DNA of 64,000 bases. Origin: Falsiroseomonas sp050563535 (lineage in GTDB: Bacteria; Pseudomonadota; Alphaproteobacteria; Acetobacterales; Acetobacteraceae). Below are positions 34,540-42,743 of the stretch, piece after piece. Numbering within the stretch: position 1 is the stretch's first letter; each line of letters begins with the position of its first letter. The notes under the pieces are model-generated. The model was not told the origin of the DNA and searched no databases. It saw nothing but the letters and a program-made list of their open reading frames with translations. The stretch lies in contig NZ_JBNXUO010000011.1 of assembly GCF_050563535.1 (NCBI RefSeq), forward strand, positions 62,001-126,000, read 5' to 3'. Position numbers and translations under genes: made by a program.

Positions 34540-35690
34540 CCGACGCGCCCGCCCCGCAGCCCGCGCCGCCGGACCTGGCGCCGCGGCCGCAATACTACCC
34601 GGCCGCCCATCCGCAGGCGACCGCGCCGGCCCCGGCCTCCCCCACCGTCGCCATCGTCATGCGCACCAAGAACCGCGTGCTGCTGCTGCACCGCGCCGTC
34701 TCCTCGGTGCTGACGCAGCGCCACGCCGCATGGCATCTCTACATCGTCAACGACGGCGGCGACCCGGCGGAGGTGGAGGCGATGCTGCGCCACTACCGCC
34801 CCGCGCTCGGCGACCGGGTGACGGTGATCCACCACCCCGAGAGCCTGGGGATGGAGCGTGCCTCCAACGCCGCGCTGTCCCGCGCAACGGAGGAACTGGT
34901 CGTCATCCATGACGACGACGACGCCTGGCACCCGGATTTCCTGGCGACCACCACCGCCTTCCTCGCCTCGCCCGCCAACCGCCACTACGTCGCCGTGGCC
35001 ACCGGCTGCGTGGTGGTGCGGGAGAGGATGGAAGGCGGCGAGGTGCGCGAGACCGGGCGCGAGACCTGGCTGCTGGGCCGCGGCACGATCGACTTCCGCC
35101 GGATGCTGGTGGAGAACCAGTTCCCGCCGATCTGCATGCTGTTCCGCCGCCGCGCCGTGGAGCTGGTGGGCGGCTACAACGGCGAATTGCCGGTGCTGGG
35201 CGACTGGGAGTTCAACCTGCGCCTGATGCTGCTGGGCGACATCGGCTATGTCGCGAAGCCGCTGGCCTACTACTGCCACCGCGAGAAGGGCACGAGTTCG
35301 GCCTACAGCAACACCGTCATCGACGGCAACGCGATGCACGAGGCGCTGAACGTGCGGCTGCGCAACGGCATGGTGCGCGCCGCGCTGTCCGGCCGGCCGG
35401 AGATGCTGGGCCTGCTCCAGCCGCTGCTGCATGCCCTGCATGCGGTGGAGCAGGCGGCGAAGTCCATCCCGGCCCCGCCGCCGCCCGCGCCCCCGCCCCC
35501 GCCCCCGCCCCCGCCTCCTCCGCCGCCTGTCGAGACGATCCCCGAATGGCGCCTCGCGCGGCTGGAGCGGGAGGTGGGCGAGATCCGGGAGTGGATGGCG
35601 GAGCTTCGCCTGGTGGCGTCCTGGCAGCGCAAGATGCTGCGGCCGGTGCAGCGCCTCTACGCCCTGGTGCGGCGGCTGGTCCGGGGCTGA
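34536..35690 (+). CDS. GT2 family glycosyltransferase with polyproline linker
   Basis: 384 residues. GT-A fold family 2 enzyme: VAIVMRTKNRVLLLHRAVSSVL, nucleotide-sugar part YIVNDGG, and the metal-binding DxD region VIHDDDDAWHPDF; acceptor region GDWEFNLRLMLLG. Between the catalytic domain and a C-terminal basic helix (LERLEREVGEI..., LRPVQRLYALVRRLVRG) lies a linker of PPPPA followed by 13 consecutive prolines (35489-35533), encoded partly by four CCCCCG hexamers. Such runs stall ribosomes and need EF-P. No TM segment; the basic end may bind the membrane. Acceptor and sugar unknown. Confidence 0.9.
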   Translation: MTDAPAPQPAPPDLAPRPQYYPAAHPQATAPAPASPTVAIVMRTKNRVLLLHRAVSSVLTQRHAAWHLYIVNDGGDPAEVEAMLRHYRPALGDRVTVIHHPESLGMERASNAALSRATEELVVIHDDDDAWHPDFLATTTAFLASPANRHYVAVATGCVVVRERMEGGEVRETGRETWLLGRGTIDFRRMLVENQFPPICMLFRRRAVELVGGYNGELPVLGDWEFNLRLMLLGDIGYVAKPLAYYCHREKGTSSAYSNTVIDGNAMHEALNVRLRNGMVRAALSGRPEMLGLLQPLLHALHAVEQAAKSIPAPPPPAPPPPPPPPPPPPPVETIPEWRLARLEREVGEIREWMAELRLVASWQRKMLRPVQRLYALVRRLVRG

Positions 35691-35711
35691 CCCGCCGCCG
35701 CGGGGCGCGCC

Positions 35712-37544
35712 CTACTCCACCCCTGCCCACCAGGTCTGGCCGCGGCCGAACCAGTCCCAGTTGTCGCCGTCCCACACCCAGTCCGTCTCGGCCCCCAGGC
35801 CGTCGCGCGTGGCGGGGGTGGCGCTGTCGCGCGTGGCGTTCCACAGCCAGCGCCCGCTGCCGCCGTCGTAGTAGTAGTCGATGCGGACGGTGCCCCAGGG
35901 GTCGTCGGCGCGGCGGCCAAGTTCCTCCTCCGCCTCGATGCGGTAGGGCACGCCATTGGCCCAGACCGTGTCGCCGGGGGTGTAGGCCCTCGCATCGGCC
36001 ACCAGCGTTCCGCCATAGGCATCGCCGGTCTGCGGCGACCAGAAGGACCAGCGATAGAGGCTGTCCTGCTCGAAGGTGACCCACCAGGTCTCGCCGCGGC
36101 CGAACCAGTCCCAGCCATCGCCGGCCCAGACCCAGTCCGTCTCGGTGCCGAGGCCGTCGCGCGTCACGGGGGCGCCGGTGTCGCGCGTGGCGTTCCACAG
36201 CCAGCGCCCGCTGCCGCCGTCGTAGTAGTAGTCGATGCGGACGGTGCCCCAGGGGTCGTCGGCGCGGCGGCCAAGTTCCTCCTCCGCCTCGATGCGGTAG
36301 GGCACGCCATTGGCCCAGACCGTGTCGCCGGGGCTGTAGGCCCCTGCATCGGCCACCAGCGTTCCGCCATAGGCATCGCCGGTCTGCGGCGACCAGAAGG
36401 ACCAGCGATAGACGCTGTCCTGCTCCACCGTCACCCACCAGGTCTCGCCGCGTCCGGCCCAGTCGTGGTTGTCGCCGTCCCAGATCCAGTCGGCTTCGAG
36501 CCCGAGGCCGCGCATCGGCAGCGGCTGCTGCCCGCTCGCCCAGGCCAGCGGTTCCAGCCAGCGGCCGCTGCCGGCGTCGTAGTAGAAGGTCATCCACATC
36601 GTGCCGTCGGCGAAGCCGCTCGACCCGTCGAGGGGGGTGGCCGACCAGATGCGGTACTCGCCGCCATTCGCCGGGATGCGCTGGTCCGCGGCGTAGCGGC
36701 CGGCATCGTCGATCAGCCAGCCGCCATAGGCATCGCCGGTCCAGGGATGCCAGTAGGTCCAGTAGTAGGAGGCATCGCGGTCCGCATCGGCCTGGAAGGC
36801 GCCGCCCGCGCCGAAGGCGACCCAGCCCTCCCCGGTCCAGGCCGCGCCCGTCTCGCTGCCCAGGCCCCCGGCGCCGGCATCCACCGCGGCATCCGCATCC
36901 TGCACCGCCAGGGTCGTGCCGCTGGCGGCATCGAAATACCCGCCGGTCAGCCGCACCGTGCCGCGCTCCGCCGTCTCCTCCCCGCCGGCGATGCGGCGTT
37001 CGTCGAGGATGCGGTAGCTGCCTTCGGCCGTCGGCACCGTGTCGCCCGGCTGGAAGGCCGCGGCGGCGTCGTAGAGCACGCCAGTCCAGCGGTCGCCGGA
37101 CCGGGCGGTGAAGCTCCAGGTGAACAGGCTGTCGGCGGGGATCGAGGCGGCATCGGCCTGGTCGGCGCCGCCCGCGCCGAAGCCGTCCCAGCCGAGCCCC
37201 GTCCAGGCCGCGTCCCTTTCGCTGCCGAGGCCCGCGAGCCCCGCCGCGGTCGCGGCGCCGTTGCGGGTGGGCAGGAACAGGCCGCTGCCGGCGTCGCGGT
37301 ACCATTCGACGAAGACCTGCCTCTCCTCCAGCCCCTGCGGGCCGAGGTCGAGGCCGGCTTCCTGCTCCGCCGTGACGGCGTAGCGGCCGGCGGCGGTGGT
37401 CAGGACGAATCCCGCCGCGAAGGCGGCGCTGTCGGCGACGAACCAGCCGCCCCAGGCGTCGCCGGAAGTGGCGGTGAAGGTGAAGGTGAAGATGCTGTCC
37501 GCCAGGCCGGGATCGGCGGCGGCGTTCGGCGTCGGTGCGGCCAT
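35712..37544 (-). CDS. five-module Trp/Asp/Gly-rich repeat protein, unknown family
   Basis: 610 residues, five tandem modules: 17-138, 139-258, 259-376, 377-494, 495-610. Common features of a module: S.Y.WSF.SP.TGDAYGG near the start, Y.PGD..., PYRI, GTVRIDYYYD.GSGRWL, a GLG.E.DW.WDGDN.DW.GRG..WW end and E.D. Modules 4 and 5 are nearly identical; 1 and 2 are the most diverged. There is no signal peptide, TM helix, Cys residue or known motif. The Asp/Gly/aromatic pattern suggests beta-rich modules that could bind Ca2+ or carbohydrate; this is inference. It converges with the glycan cluster (21 bp from the GT2 stop). Start ATG 37544 lacks a strong ribosome-binding site. I cannot name a family. 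Confidence 0.85.
   Translation of the reverse strand: MAAPTPNAAADPGLADSIFTFTFTATSGDAWGGWFVADSAAFAAGFVLTTAAGRYAVTAEQEAGLDLGPQGLEERQVFVEWYRDAGSGLFLPTRNGAATAAGLAGLGSERDAAWTGLGWDGFGAGGADQADAASIPADSLFTWSFTARSGDRWTGVLYDAAAAFQPGDTVPTAEGSYRILDERRIAGGEETAERGTVRLTGGYFDAASGTTLAVQDADAAVDAGAGGLGSETGAAWTGEGWVAFGAGGAFQADADRDASYYWTYWHPWTGDAYGGWLIDDAGRYAADQRIPANGGEYRIWSATPLDGSSGFADGTMWMTFYYDAGSGRWLEPLAWASGQQPLPMRGLGLEADWIWDGDNHDWAGRGETWWVTVEQDSVYRWSFWSPQTGDAYGGTLVADAGAYSPGDTVWANGVPYRIEAEEELGRRADDPWGTVRIDYYYDGGSGRWLWNATRDTGAPVTRDGLGTETDWVWAGDGWDWFGRGETWWVTFEQDSLYRWSFWSPQTGDAYGGTLVADARAYTPGDTVWANGVPYRIEAEEELGRRADDPWGTVRIDYYYDGGSGRWLWNATRDSATPATRDGLGAETDWVWDGDNWDWFGRGQTWWAGVE
35715..36416 (-). repeat. 354-bp near-exact tandem duplication (modules 4 and 5)
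   Basis: Module 4 (36063-36416) and module 5 (35715-36062) of the repeat protein match almost base for base over most of their length with a 354-bp offset (118 codons). Differences cluster at the module ends. This is a recent in-frame duplication or conversion. Confidence 0.85.
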
Positions 37545-37631
37545 CCTGGGCTCCGCGGCCCGGGACGCGCGCGCCCGGCCGTGGCGGCATCCTGCGCCTG
37601 CCCTGGTGAAGGGCCGCTTAAGCGGCCCGCT

Positions 37632-38732
37632 TCAGCGCCAGCGCGGCCGGTGGTGCCCCGCCGCCCGCGCCAGCAGGTGCCCGGCCAGCGGCGGCAGCAT
37701 CCGGCGCATGGCGCCATCGCCCATCCGCCGCGCCGCCATCGCGCCCAGCACCAGCGCGCCGAGCCCCGCCGCCACCGCCAGCGTCGCCGCGGGATGCAGT
37801 TGCGCTTCCAGCAGCAGGCTGGTGCGCCGATGCGGCTGGGTGGGGATGGAGGAGCGTTCGTGGCCGCCGGGCCGGCCCTCGTAGAGGTTGTCGCGCATCT
37901 CCGGCCGGCCGTCATGCCCTGTCACCTGCATGCGTCGGCCCACCGCCTCCATCACCAGGTCGGTGGTGCGGGGGAACAGGTTGCCGAGGACCGAGACCGC
38001 CGCCCCGCCGCCGCCCACCACGATGTCGCGCTTCGGGTGTTCGCAGGCATGCAGGATGGCGCGGGCCACCAGCCGGGGGTCGTAGACCGGCGCCGGCACC
38101 TTCACGCCCTGCGTGTCCATCAGGATGCGGGCATGTTCCTGGAAGGTGGTGTCGATGCCCGCCGGCTTGATCAGGGTGACGGAAACCGGCGCGCGCGCCG
38201 CCTCCAGCTCCATCCGCAGCGCGTCGGTGAAGGCCTTCACCGCATGCTTGGTGGCGCAGTAGGTGCCCTGGAAGATCACCGAACGGTCCGACAGCACCGA
38301 GCCGAGATTGACGATGGCGCCGCCCCGCGCCCGCAGCCGCCCCGCCGCGATCAGGCTGCCATGGACGGTGCCCCAGTAGTTCGTCTCGAACAGGCGGCGC
38401 TGGTCCTCGACCGGCGTGTCCTCGAGCGTGCCGTAGACGCTGGTGCCGGCGTCGTTCACCCAGGAATCGATGCCGCCGAACCGTTCCTCGGCGAAGGCGG
38501 CCGCGGCTTCGAGCGCGTCGCGGTCCGCCACGTCGGCCACGCGGTACTCCGCCCGCCCGCCGCTGTCGCGGATGCCGAGCACGGCCCCGTCCAGGCTCGG
38601 CTCGTCGCGCGCCACCAGCACCACGGCCGCCCCCCGCGCCGCGGCCATCCGGGCGGTGGCGAGCCCGATGCCCGAGGAGGCGCCGGTGATGAGGATGGTC
38701 TGCCGCGCCAGCGGCTTGAGGCGGAAGGTCAT
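37632..38732 (-). CDS. SDR family oxidoreductase with C-terminal hydrophobic tail
   Basis: 366 residues. Classical NAD(P)-binding motif ILITGASSGIGLATARM, NxAG-like WVNDAGTSVYG, catalytic S in VNLGSVLSD and YCATKHAVKAF (YxxxK). After residue ~270 it leaves the SDR fold: a short basic linker (IPTQPHRRTS) and a hydrophobic helix (PAATLAVAAGLGALVLGAMAA), so the enzyme is probably membrane-anchored. Substrate unknown. ATG at 38732. A promoter-like GGAAC-N16-TGTT lies just upstream, suggesting stress control. Confidence 0.88.
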   Translation of the reverse strand: MTFRLKPLARQTILITGASSGIGLATARMAAARGAAVVLVARDEPSLDGAVLGIRDSGGRAEYRVADVADRDALEAAAAFAEERFGGIDSWVNDAGTSVYGTLEDTPVEDQRRLFETNYWGTVHGSLIAAGRLRARGGAIVNLGSVLSDRSVIFQGTYCATKHAVKAFTDALRMELEAARAPVSVTLIKPAGIDTTFQEHARILMDTQGVKVPAPVYDPRLVARAILHACEHPKRDIVVGGGGAAVSVLGNLFPRTTDLVMEAVGRRMQVTGHDGRPEMRDNLYEGRPGGHERSSIPTQPHRRTSLLLEAQLHPAATLAVAAGLGALVLGAMAARRMGDGAMRRMLPPLAGHLLARAAGHHRPRWR

Positions 38733-38766
38733 GTCGCTGCGCTTCCCGGGGGGTTCGGACCGCAGC

Positions 38767-38791
38767 AACAGCGGGGCGCGGCGGGGGTTCC
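38767..38791 (-). promoter_or_regulatory. weak EcfG-like promoter candidate for SDR gene
   Basis: On the minus strand GGAAC (38791-38787), 16-bp spacer, TGTT (38770-38767): exact -35, one mismatch in the -10 of GGAAC-N16/17-CGTT. It is 35 bp before the ATG. Confidence 0.3.
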
Positions 38792-38813
38792 GCCCGCGCG
38801 CCCCGCGCCGCGG

Positions 38814-39551
38814 TCAGGTGCCGAGCGTGCCGGCCTTCGCCGCCGCGTAGCGTTCGCCGATCCGCGTCCAGTCCAGCACGTTCCACCAGTTCGCCGTGTA
38901 TTCGGCGCGGCGGTTCTGGTAGCGCAGGTAGTAGGCGTGTTCCCACACGTCGTTGCCCATCAGCACGCGGGCGCCGTCCATCAGCGGGTTGTCCTGCCCG
39001 CCCTTGGTGACGATGGCCAGCCGCCCTTCGCGGTTCACCGTCACGAAGGCCCAGCCGCTGCCGAAGACGCCGTTGGCGGCCGCGTTGAAGCGGTTGCGGA
39101 AGGTGGCGACGTCGCCGAAGTCCTGCGCGATGGCCTGCGCCAGCTCCCCCGCCGGGTCGCCGCCGCGGCCGCCCATGATCTGCCAGAACATGCTGTGGTT
39201 GGCATGGCCGCCGCCGTTGTTGCGGACCGCGGTGCGCACGCCTTCCGGCACCTGGGCGAGGTTCATCAGCAGCCGGTCGAGCGGCATGTCGTGCAGCGCC
39301 GTGTGCTCGCGGATGGCGGCGTTCAGGTTGTTCACCTGCGCGCCGTGGTGGAAGCGCCAGTGCAGCTCCATCGTGCGCGCGTCGATCGCCGCCTCGTTGG
39401 CGTCGAAGGCGTAGGGCAGGGCGGGCAGGGCATGCGGGCCCGCGGGGGCGGCGGCCTGCGCGAAGGCCCGGCGCGGCGTGGCCCAGGGAAGGGCCGCGGC
39501 GGCGAGGCCGGCGGCGGCGCCGAACAGCCCGCGGCGGTGCAGGACGGTCAT
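38814..39551 (-). CDS. exported Fe/Mn superoxide dismutase
   Basis: 245 residues. Converts superoxide to H2O2 and O2. The dismutase core has the metal-ligand regions HWRFHHGAQVNNLNA, GGGHANHSMFWQIMGG and the signature DVWEHAYYLRYQNRR. It is preceded by a signal MTVLHRRGLFGAAAGLAAAALPWATPRRAFA: a twin-arginine followed by a hydrophobic core and AFA cleavage site, so it is likely folded first and exported by Tat to the periplasm. Most Fe/MnSODs are cytoplasmic. Iron versus manganese cannot be told with confidence. Confidence 0.93.
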   Translation of the reverse strand: MTVLHRRGLFGAAAGLAAAALPWATPRRAFAQAAAPAGPHALPALPYAFDANEAAIDARTMELHWRFHHGAQVNNLNAAIREHTALHDMPLDRLLMNLAQVPEGVRTAVRNNGGGHANHSMFWQIMGGRGGDPAGELAQAIAQDFGDVATFRNRFNAAANGVFGSGWAFVTVNREGRLAIVTKGGQDNPLMDGARVLMGNDVWEHAYYLRYQNRRAEYTANWWNVLDWTRIGERYAAAKAGTLGT

Positions 39552-39618
39552 TCTGGCATTCTCCCTGGCGACGTGTCGGACCCGTCACATGGGGAAGGAT
39601 GCCGCCGGGGGAAGCCCC

Positions 39619-40389
39619 TCAGCCCCGTCCCGGCCGCTGCAGCCAGGCCACGGCGCCGAGCAGCAGCACCGACAGCCCCACCATCAGCACCGCCGCCGCC
39701 GTCACCGCCAGGCTGATCTCGTCGTTCAGCCCCGCGAACATCTGCCGCGGCAGGGTGCGCTGTCCCGGGCCCGCCAGGAACAGCACCACCACCACCTCGT
39801 CGAGCGAGGTGGCGAAGGCGAAGACGGCCCCCGCCGCGACGCCCGGCATGATCCGCGGCAGGCAGACGCGGAAGAAGCCGCGCAGCGGCGTCGCGCCGCA
39901 GGCCGCCGCCGCGCGCAGCAGCACCGGGTCGAACCGCGCGAGGGACGCGAGGACGGTCACCACCACGAAGGGCACGCCCAGCATGGCGTGCGCGATGACC
40001 AGCCCCGCGAAGGTGCCGGCCAGCCCGCGCGGGCCGAAGGCCAGCAGCAGCGCCACCGCCACGATGATGGACGGCACCACCATCGGCGCCAGCAGCACCG
40101 CCAGCACCAGGCCCCGCCCCGCCCCGCGCCAGCGCCACAGCCCGAAGGCCGCCGGCGTGCCGAGCAGCGCCGCCGCCGCCGCTGCCGCCACGCCCAGCAC
40201 GAGCGAGTTGCGCAGCGCCGGCAGCCAGAATTCCGAGGTCAGCACCACCCCGTACCAGCGCAGCGACAGCCCCGGCAGCGGGTAGTGCAGGAACCCGCCG
40301 GAGGAGAAGGACAGCGGCAGCACCGCCAGGATCGGCAGCAGCAGGAAGGCGGTGACCAGCAGCCCGAAGGCCCACAGCGCCGCCCTCAT
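39619..40389 (-). CDS. ABC transporter permease, PotC-like
   Basis: 256 residues with six helices and the EAA-type loop LLRAAAACGATPLRGFFRVCLPRIMPG. Resembles the second permease of spermidine/putrescine-type importers. It follows the PotB-like gene with an ATGA overlap and is the last gene of the ABC operon 43826 to 39619. Confidence 0.9.
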   Translation of the reverse strand: MRAALWAFGLLVTAFLLLPILAVLPLSFSSGGFLHYPLPGLSLRWYGVVLTSEFWLPALRNSLVLGVAAAAAAALLGTPAAFGLWRWRGAGRGLVLAVLLAPMVVPSIIVAVALLLAFGPRGLAGTFAGLVIAHAMLGVPFVVVTVLASLARFDPVLLRAAAACGATPLRGFFRVCLPRIMPGVAAGAVFAFATSLDEVVVVLFLAGPGQRTLPRQMFAGLNDEISLAVTAAAVLMVGLSVLLLGAVAWLQRPGRG

Positions 40390-41570
40390 GCCGTCCGCAC
40401 CCTGTCGAAGCCGACCAGCCGGCCATACAGCCCGACCAGCACCGCCACCGCCCCCAGCAGCAGCACCGACAGCGCCGCCGCCAGCCCCCAGTTCACCGTG
40501 CGGTTGGCGTAGAAGCCGACGAAATAGGCCAGCATCTGGTCGTCCGGCCCGCCCAGCAGCGCGGGCGTGACGTAGAAGCCCAGCGCCTGCACGAAGACCA
40601 GCAGGCAGCCCGCCCCCACCCCCGGCAGCGACAGCGGCAGCACCACCCGGCGGAACACCCGCGCCCGCCCCGCGCCGAGCGAGGCCGCCGCGCGCGGCAG
40701 GCGGGGGTCGATCTCGCGCAGGCTCGCCAGGATCGGCAGAACCATGAAGGGCAGCAGGATGTGGACCATCGCCACCAGCACCGCGAAGCGGTTCATCAGC
40801 AGCGGCAGGGGCGCGTCCACCAGGTGCAGCCGCAGCAGCGCGGCGTTCACCACCCCTTCCTTCTGCAGCAGCACCATCCAGGCGGCGGTGCGCACGATCA
40901 GGCTGGTCCAGAAGGGCAGCAGCACCGCCCCCAGCAGCCAGGGCACGGCGCGGGCCGGCGCGGTGGCGATCAGCCAGGCCAGCGGATAGCCCAGCAGCAG
41001 GCAGAGGGCGGTCGCCATGGCGGAGATCCACAGCGTGCGCGCCAGCACCGCGCGGAAGACCCTCTCCCCCTCCGGCACCGGCGCGATGCCGCCCGCCGCA
41101 TCGCGCCGCAGGTCGAGCGCGGCCAGCAGGTTGAGATCCGTCACCGGCCCGCCCGCGCGGCGGATCGCGGCCCAGGGCGCGGGGGTGGACCAGGCCTCGC
41201 CGGCCGCGAGGATGCGCGCGCGGTCCTCCCCTTCCCCCGCGACGCGGCGCGCGGTGAGGGTCAGCAGGCTCCGCATCCCCGGCAGTTCGGCGTTCAGCCG
41301 CGCGGCCGCCCGCGCCAGCCCGCCCGCGCCCGTCTCCATGTCCCGCGCGCGGGCTTCCCGCAGGTCCTCGGCCAGCGCGGCGAAGGCGGCTTCGGGCGGC
41401 GCGGCCTCCTGCCAGCCCCGCAGCGCGGCGAGCGTGCGCGGCAGGGCGGCGGCCACCTCCGCATCCGCCACGGCGCGCCAGAGGAAGCCGCCGATCGGCG
41501 CGACGAAGCCGACCAGCAGCGCGAGGAACAGCGGCGCGACGAGCAGCAGCGCGGCGCGGCGGGTGGTCAT
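40386..41570 (-). CDS. ABC transporter permease, PotB-like
   Basis: 394 residues. Membrane permease of the polyamine/opine type with EAA loop LPRAAASLGAGRARVFRRVVLPLSLPG. Between TM1 (LLLVAPLFLALLVGFVAPIGGFL) and TM2 lies an unusually long ~140-residue periplasmic segment (WQEAAPPEAAFAALAEDLREA and on), as seen in a subset of alphaproteobacterial PotB homologues. Lies 40 bp after the binding-protein gene. Confidence 0.88.
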   Translation of the reverse strand: MTTRRAALLLVAPLFLALLVGFVAPIGGFLWRAVADAEVAAALPRTLAALRGWQEAAPPEAAFAALAEDLREARARDMETGAGGLARAAARLNAELPGMRSLLTLTARRVAGEGEDRARILAAGEAWSTPAPWAAIRRAGGPVTDLNLLAALDLRRDAAGGIAPVPEGERVFRAVLARTLWISAMATALCLLLGYPLAWLIATAPARAVPWLLGAVLLPFWTSLIVRTAAWMVLLQKEGVVNAALLRLHLVDAPLPLLMNRFAVLVAMVHILLPFMVLPILASLREIDPRLPRAAASLGAGRARVFRRVVLPLSLPGVGAGCLLVFVQALGFYVTPALLGGPDDQMLAYFVGFYANRTVNWGLAAALSVLLLGAVAVLVGLYGRLVGFDRVRTA

Positions 41571-41610
41571 GCGGGGCGGCGCGGCGGCGCCCCTGCCGGG
41601 ACCGCCGCGC

Positions 41611-42675
41611 TCAGCGGCTCACCCAGGAATTGAACCGCTGGCTCAGCCGGTCGAGGTGGTCGAGCCAGAAGCGGTCGTCGATCTGCAGCGCCGCGGCGGC
41701 GTTCTGCGGCGCCGTCGGCAGTTGCGCCAGCACGGCCTGCGGCAGCAGCGCATTCGCCCCGCGCGCGGTGACGCCATAGGGGATGCGCGGCGGCAGCCCG
41801 GCCTGCTGCTGCGCCTGGCCGACGAAGTTCAGGAAGTCCAGCGCGCGCTGCCGGTTCGGGCTGCCGCGCATCACCACCCAGCTGTCGAGCGTGTAGAGGT
41901 TGCCGTCCCAGGCGATGCCGAAGTCCCGCCCGTCCGTCGCGTTCGCCGCCGCGATGCGCCCGTTGTAGGCGTTGGTCATCGCCACCTCGCCCGAGGCGAG
42001 CCACTGCGGCGGCTGCGACCCGCGTTCCCACCAGGCGAGGTCGCGGCGGATGCTGTCGAGCTTGCGGAAGGCGCGGTCCGCCCCGGCCTCGGTCGCCAGC
42101 AGGCGGTAGACCTCGCCCGGCGGCACGCCGTCCGCCAGCAGCGCGATCTCGAGCGTGGTCTTCGGCCCGCGGCGCAGCGCGCGCCGGCCGGGGATGCGGG
42201 CGGTGTCGAAGAAGTCGGCCCAGCCGCGGGGGGCCGTCTGCAGCCGCGCGCGGTCCCAGGCCAGCACGAAGGAGTAGTAGATGGCGCCGACGCCGCATTC
42301 GTGGACGGCCTGGGGGATGTAGTTGTCGCGCCCGCCGATGGCGGCGAAGTCCAGCCGTTCGAACAGCCCCTCCTCGCAGCCGATCAGCAGCTCCTCGCTC
42401 TCCACCTGCACCACGTCCCAGGTGTTGGCGCCGGACTGGATGCGCGCGCGCAGCACGCCGACGCCGCCATCCCAGGTCTCCTCCAGCATCCGCGCGTTGC
42501 GCGCCTGCATCCAGGGACGGAAATAGACCTCGCGCTGCGCATCCTGGTAGGCGCCGCCCCAGGACACCACCGTCAGGTCGCGGGTCTGCGCCGCCGCGCC
42601 GCCCGCGCCGATCGCCACCATCCCCGCCAGCGCCAGCACCGCGCGCCTGGCCAGGCCGAGCATCCCGTCGCGCAT
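41611..42675 (-). CDS. extracellular solute-binding protein, PotD-like
   Basis: 354 residues. Signal peptide (RRAVLALAGMVAIGAGGAAAQ), then the mature N-terminus LTVVSWGGAYQDAQREVYFRPW typical of family-1/8 binding proteins of polyamine or amino-acid-derivative importers; ANTWDVVQVESEEL and GIAWDGNLYTLDSWVV are ligand-pocket regions. Delivers an unknown solute (polyamine-like) to the adjacent permeases. RBS GAGGGAA upstream of 42675. Confidence 0.9.
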   Translation of the reverse strand: MRDGMLGLARRAVLALAGMVAIGAGGAAAQTRDLTVVSWGGAYQDAQREVYFRPWMQARNARMLEETWDGGVGVLRARIQSGANTWDVVQVESEELLIGCEEGLFERLDFAAIGGRDNYIPQAVHECGVGAIYYSFVLAWDRARLQTAPRGWADFFDTARIPGRRALRRGPKTTLEIALLADGVPPGEVYRLLATEAGADRAFRKLDSIRRDLAWWERGSQPPQWLASGEVAMTNAYNGRIAAANATDGRDFGIAWDGNLYTLDSWVVMRGSPNRQRALDFLNFVGQAQQQAGLPPRIPYGVTARGANALLPQAVLAQLPTAPQNAAAALQIDDRFWLDHLDRLSQRFNSWVSR

Positions 42676-42743
42676 TCCCGTTCCCTCCGGTGAAGGCGCC
42701 GAGGCTAGCACTGGGGGGCAGCCCATGCGCAAGGGATGGGCCG

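Noticed and set aside
36063..36416. CRISPR-like or transposon-related repeat
   Set aside because: The 354-bp repeat is in frame inside one gene and codes for a protein module; there are no spacers, terminal inverted repeats or transposase.
36465..39716. 1083-residue open frame across the repeat protein, SDR and SOD genes
   Set aside because: It spans three real minus-strand genes and a gap, so it cannot be one gene; composition is that of a shadow frame.
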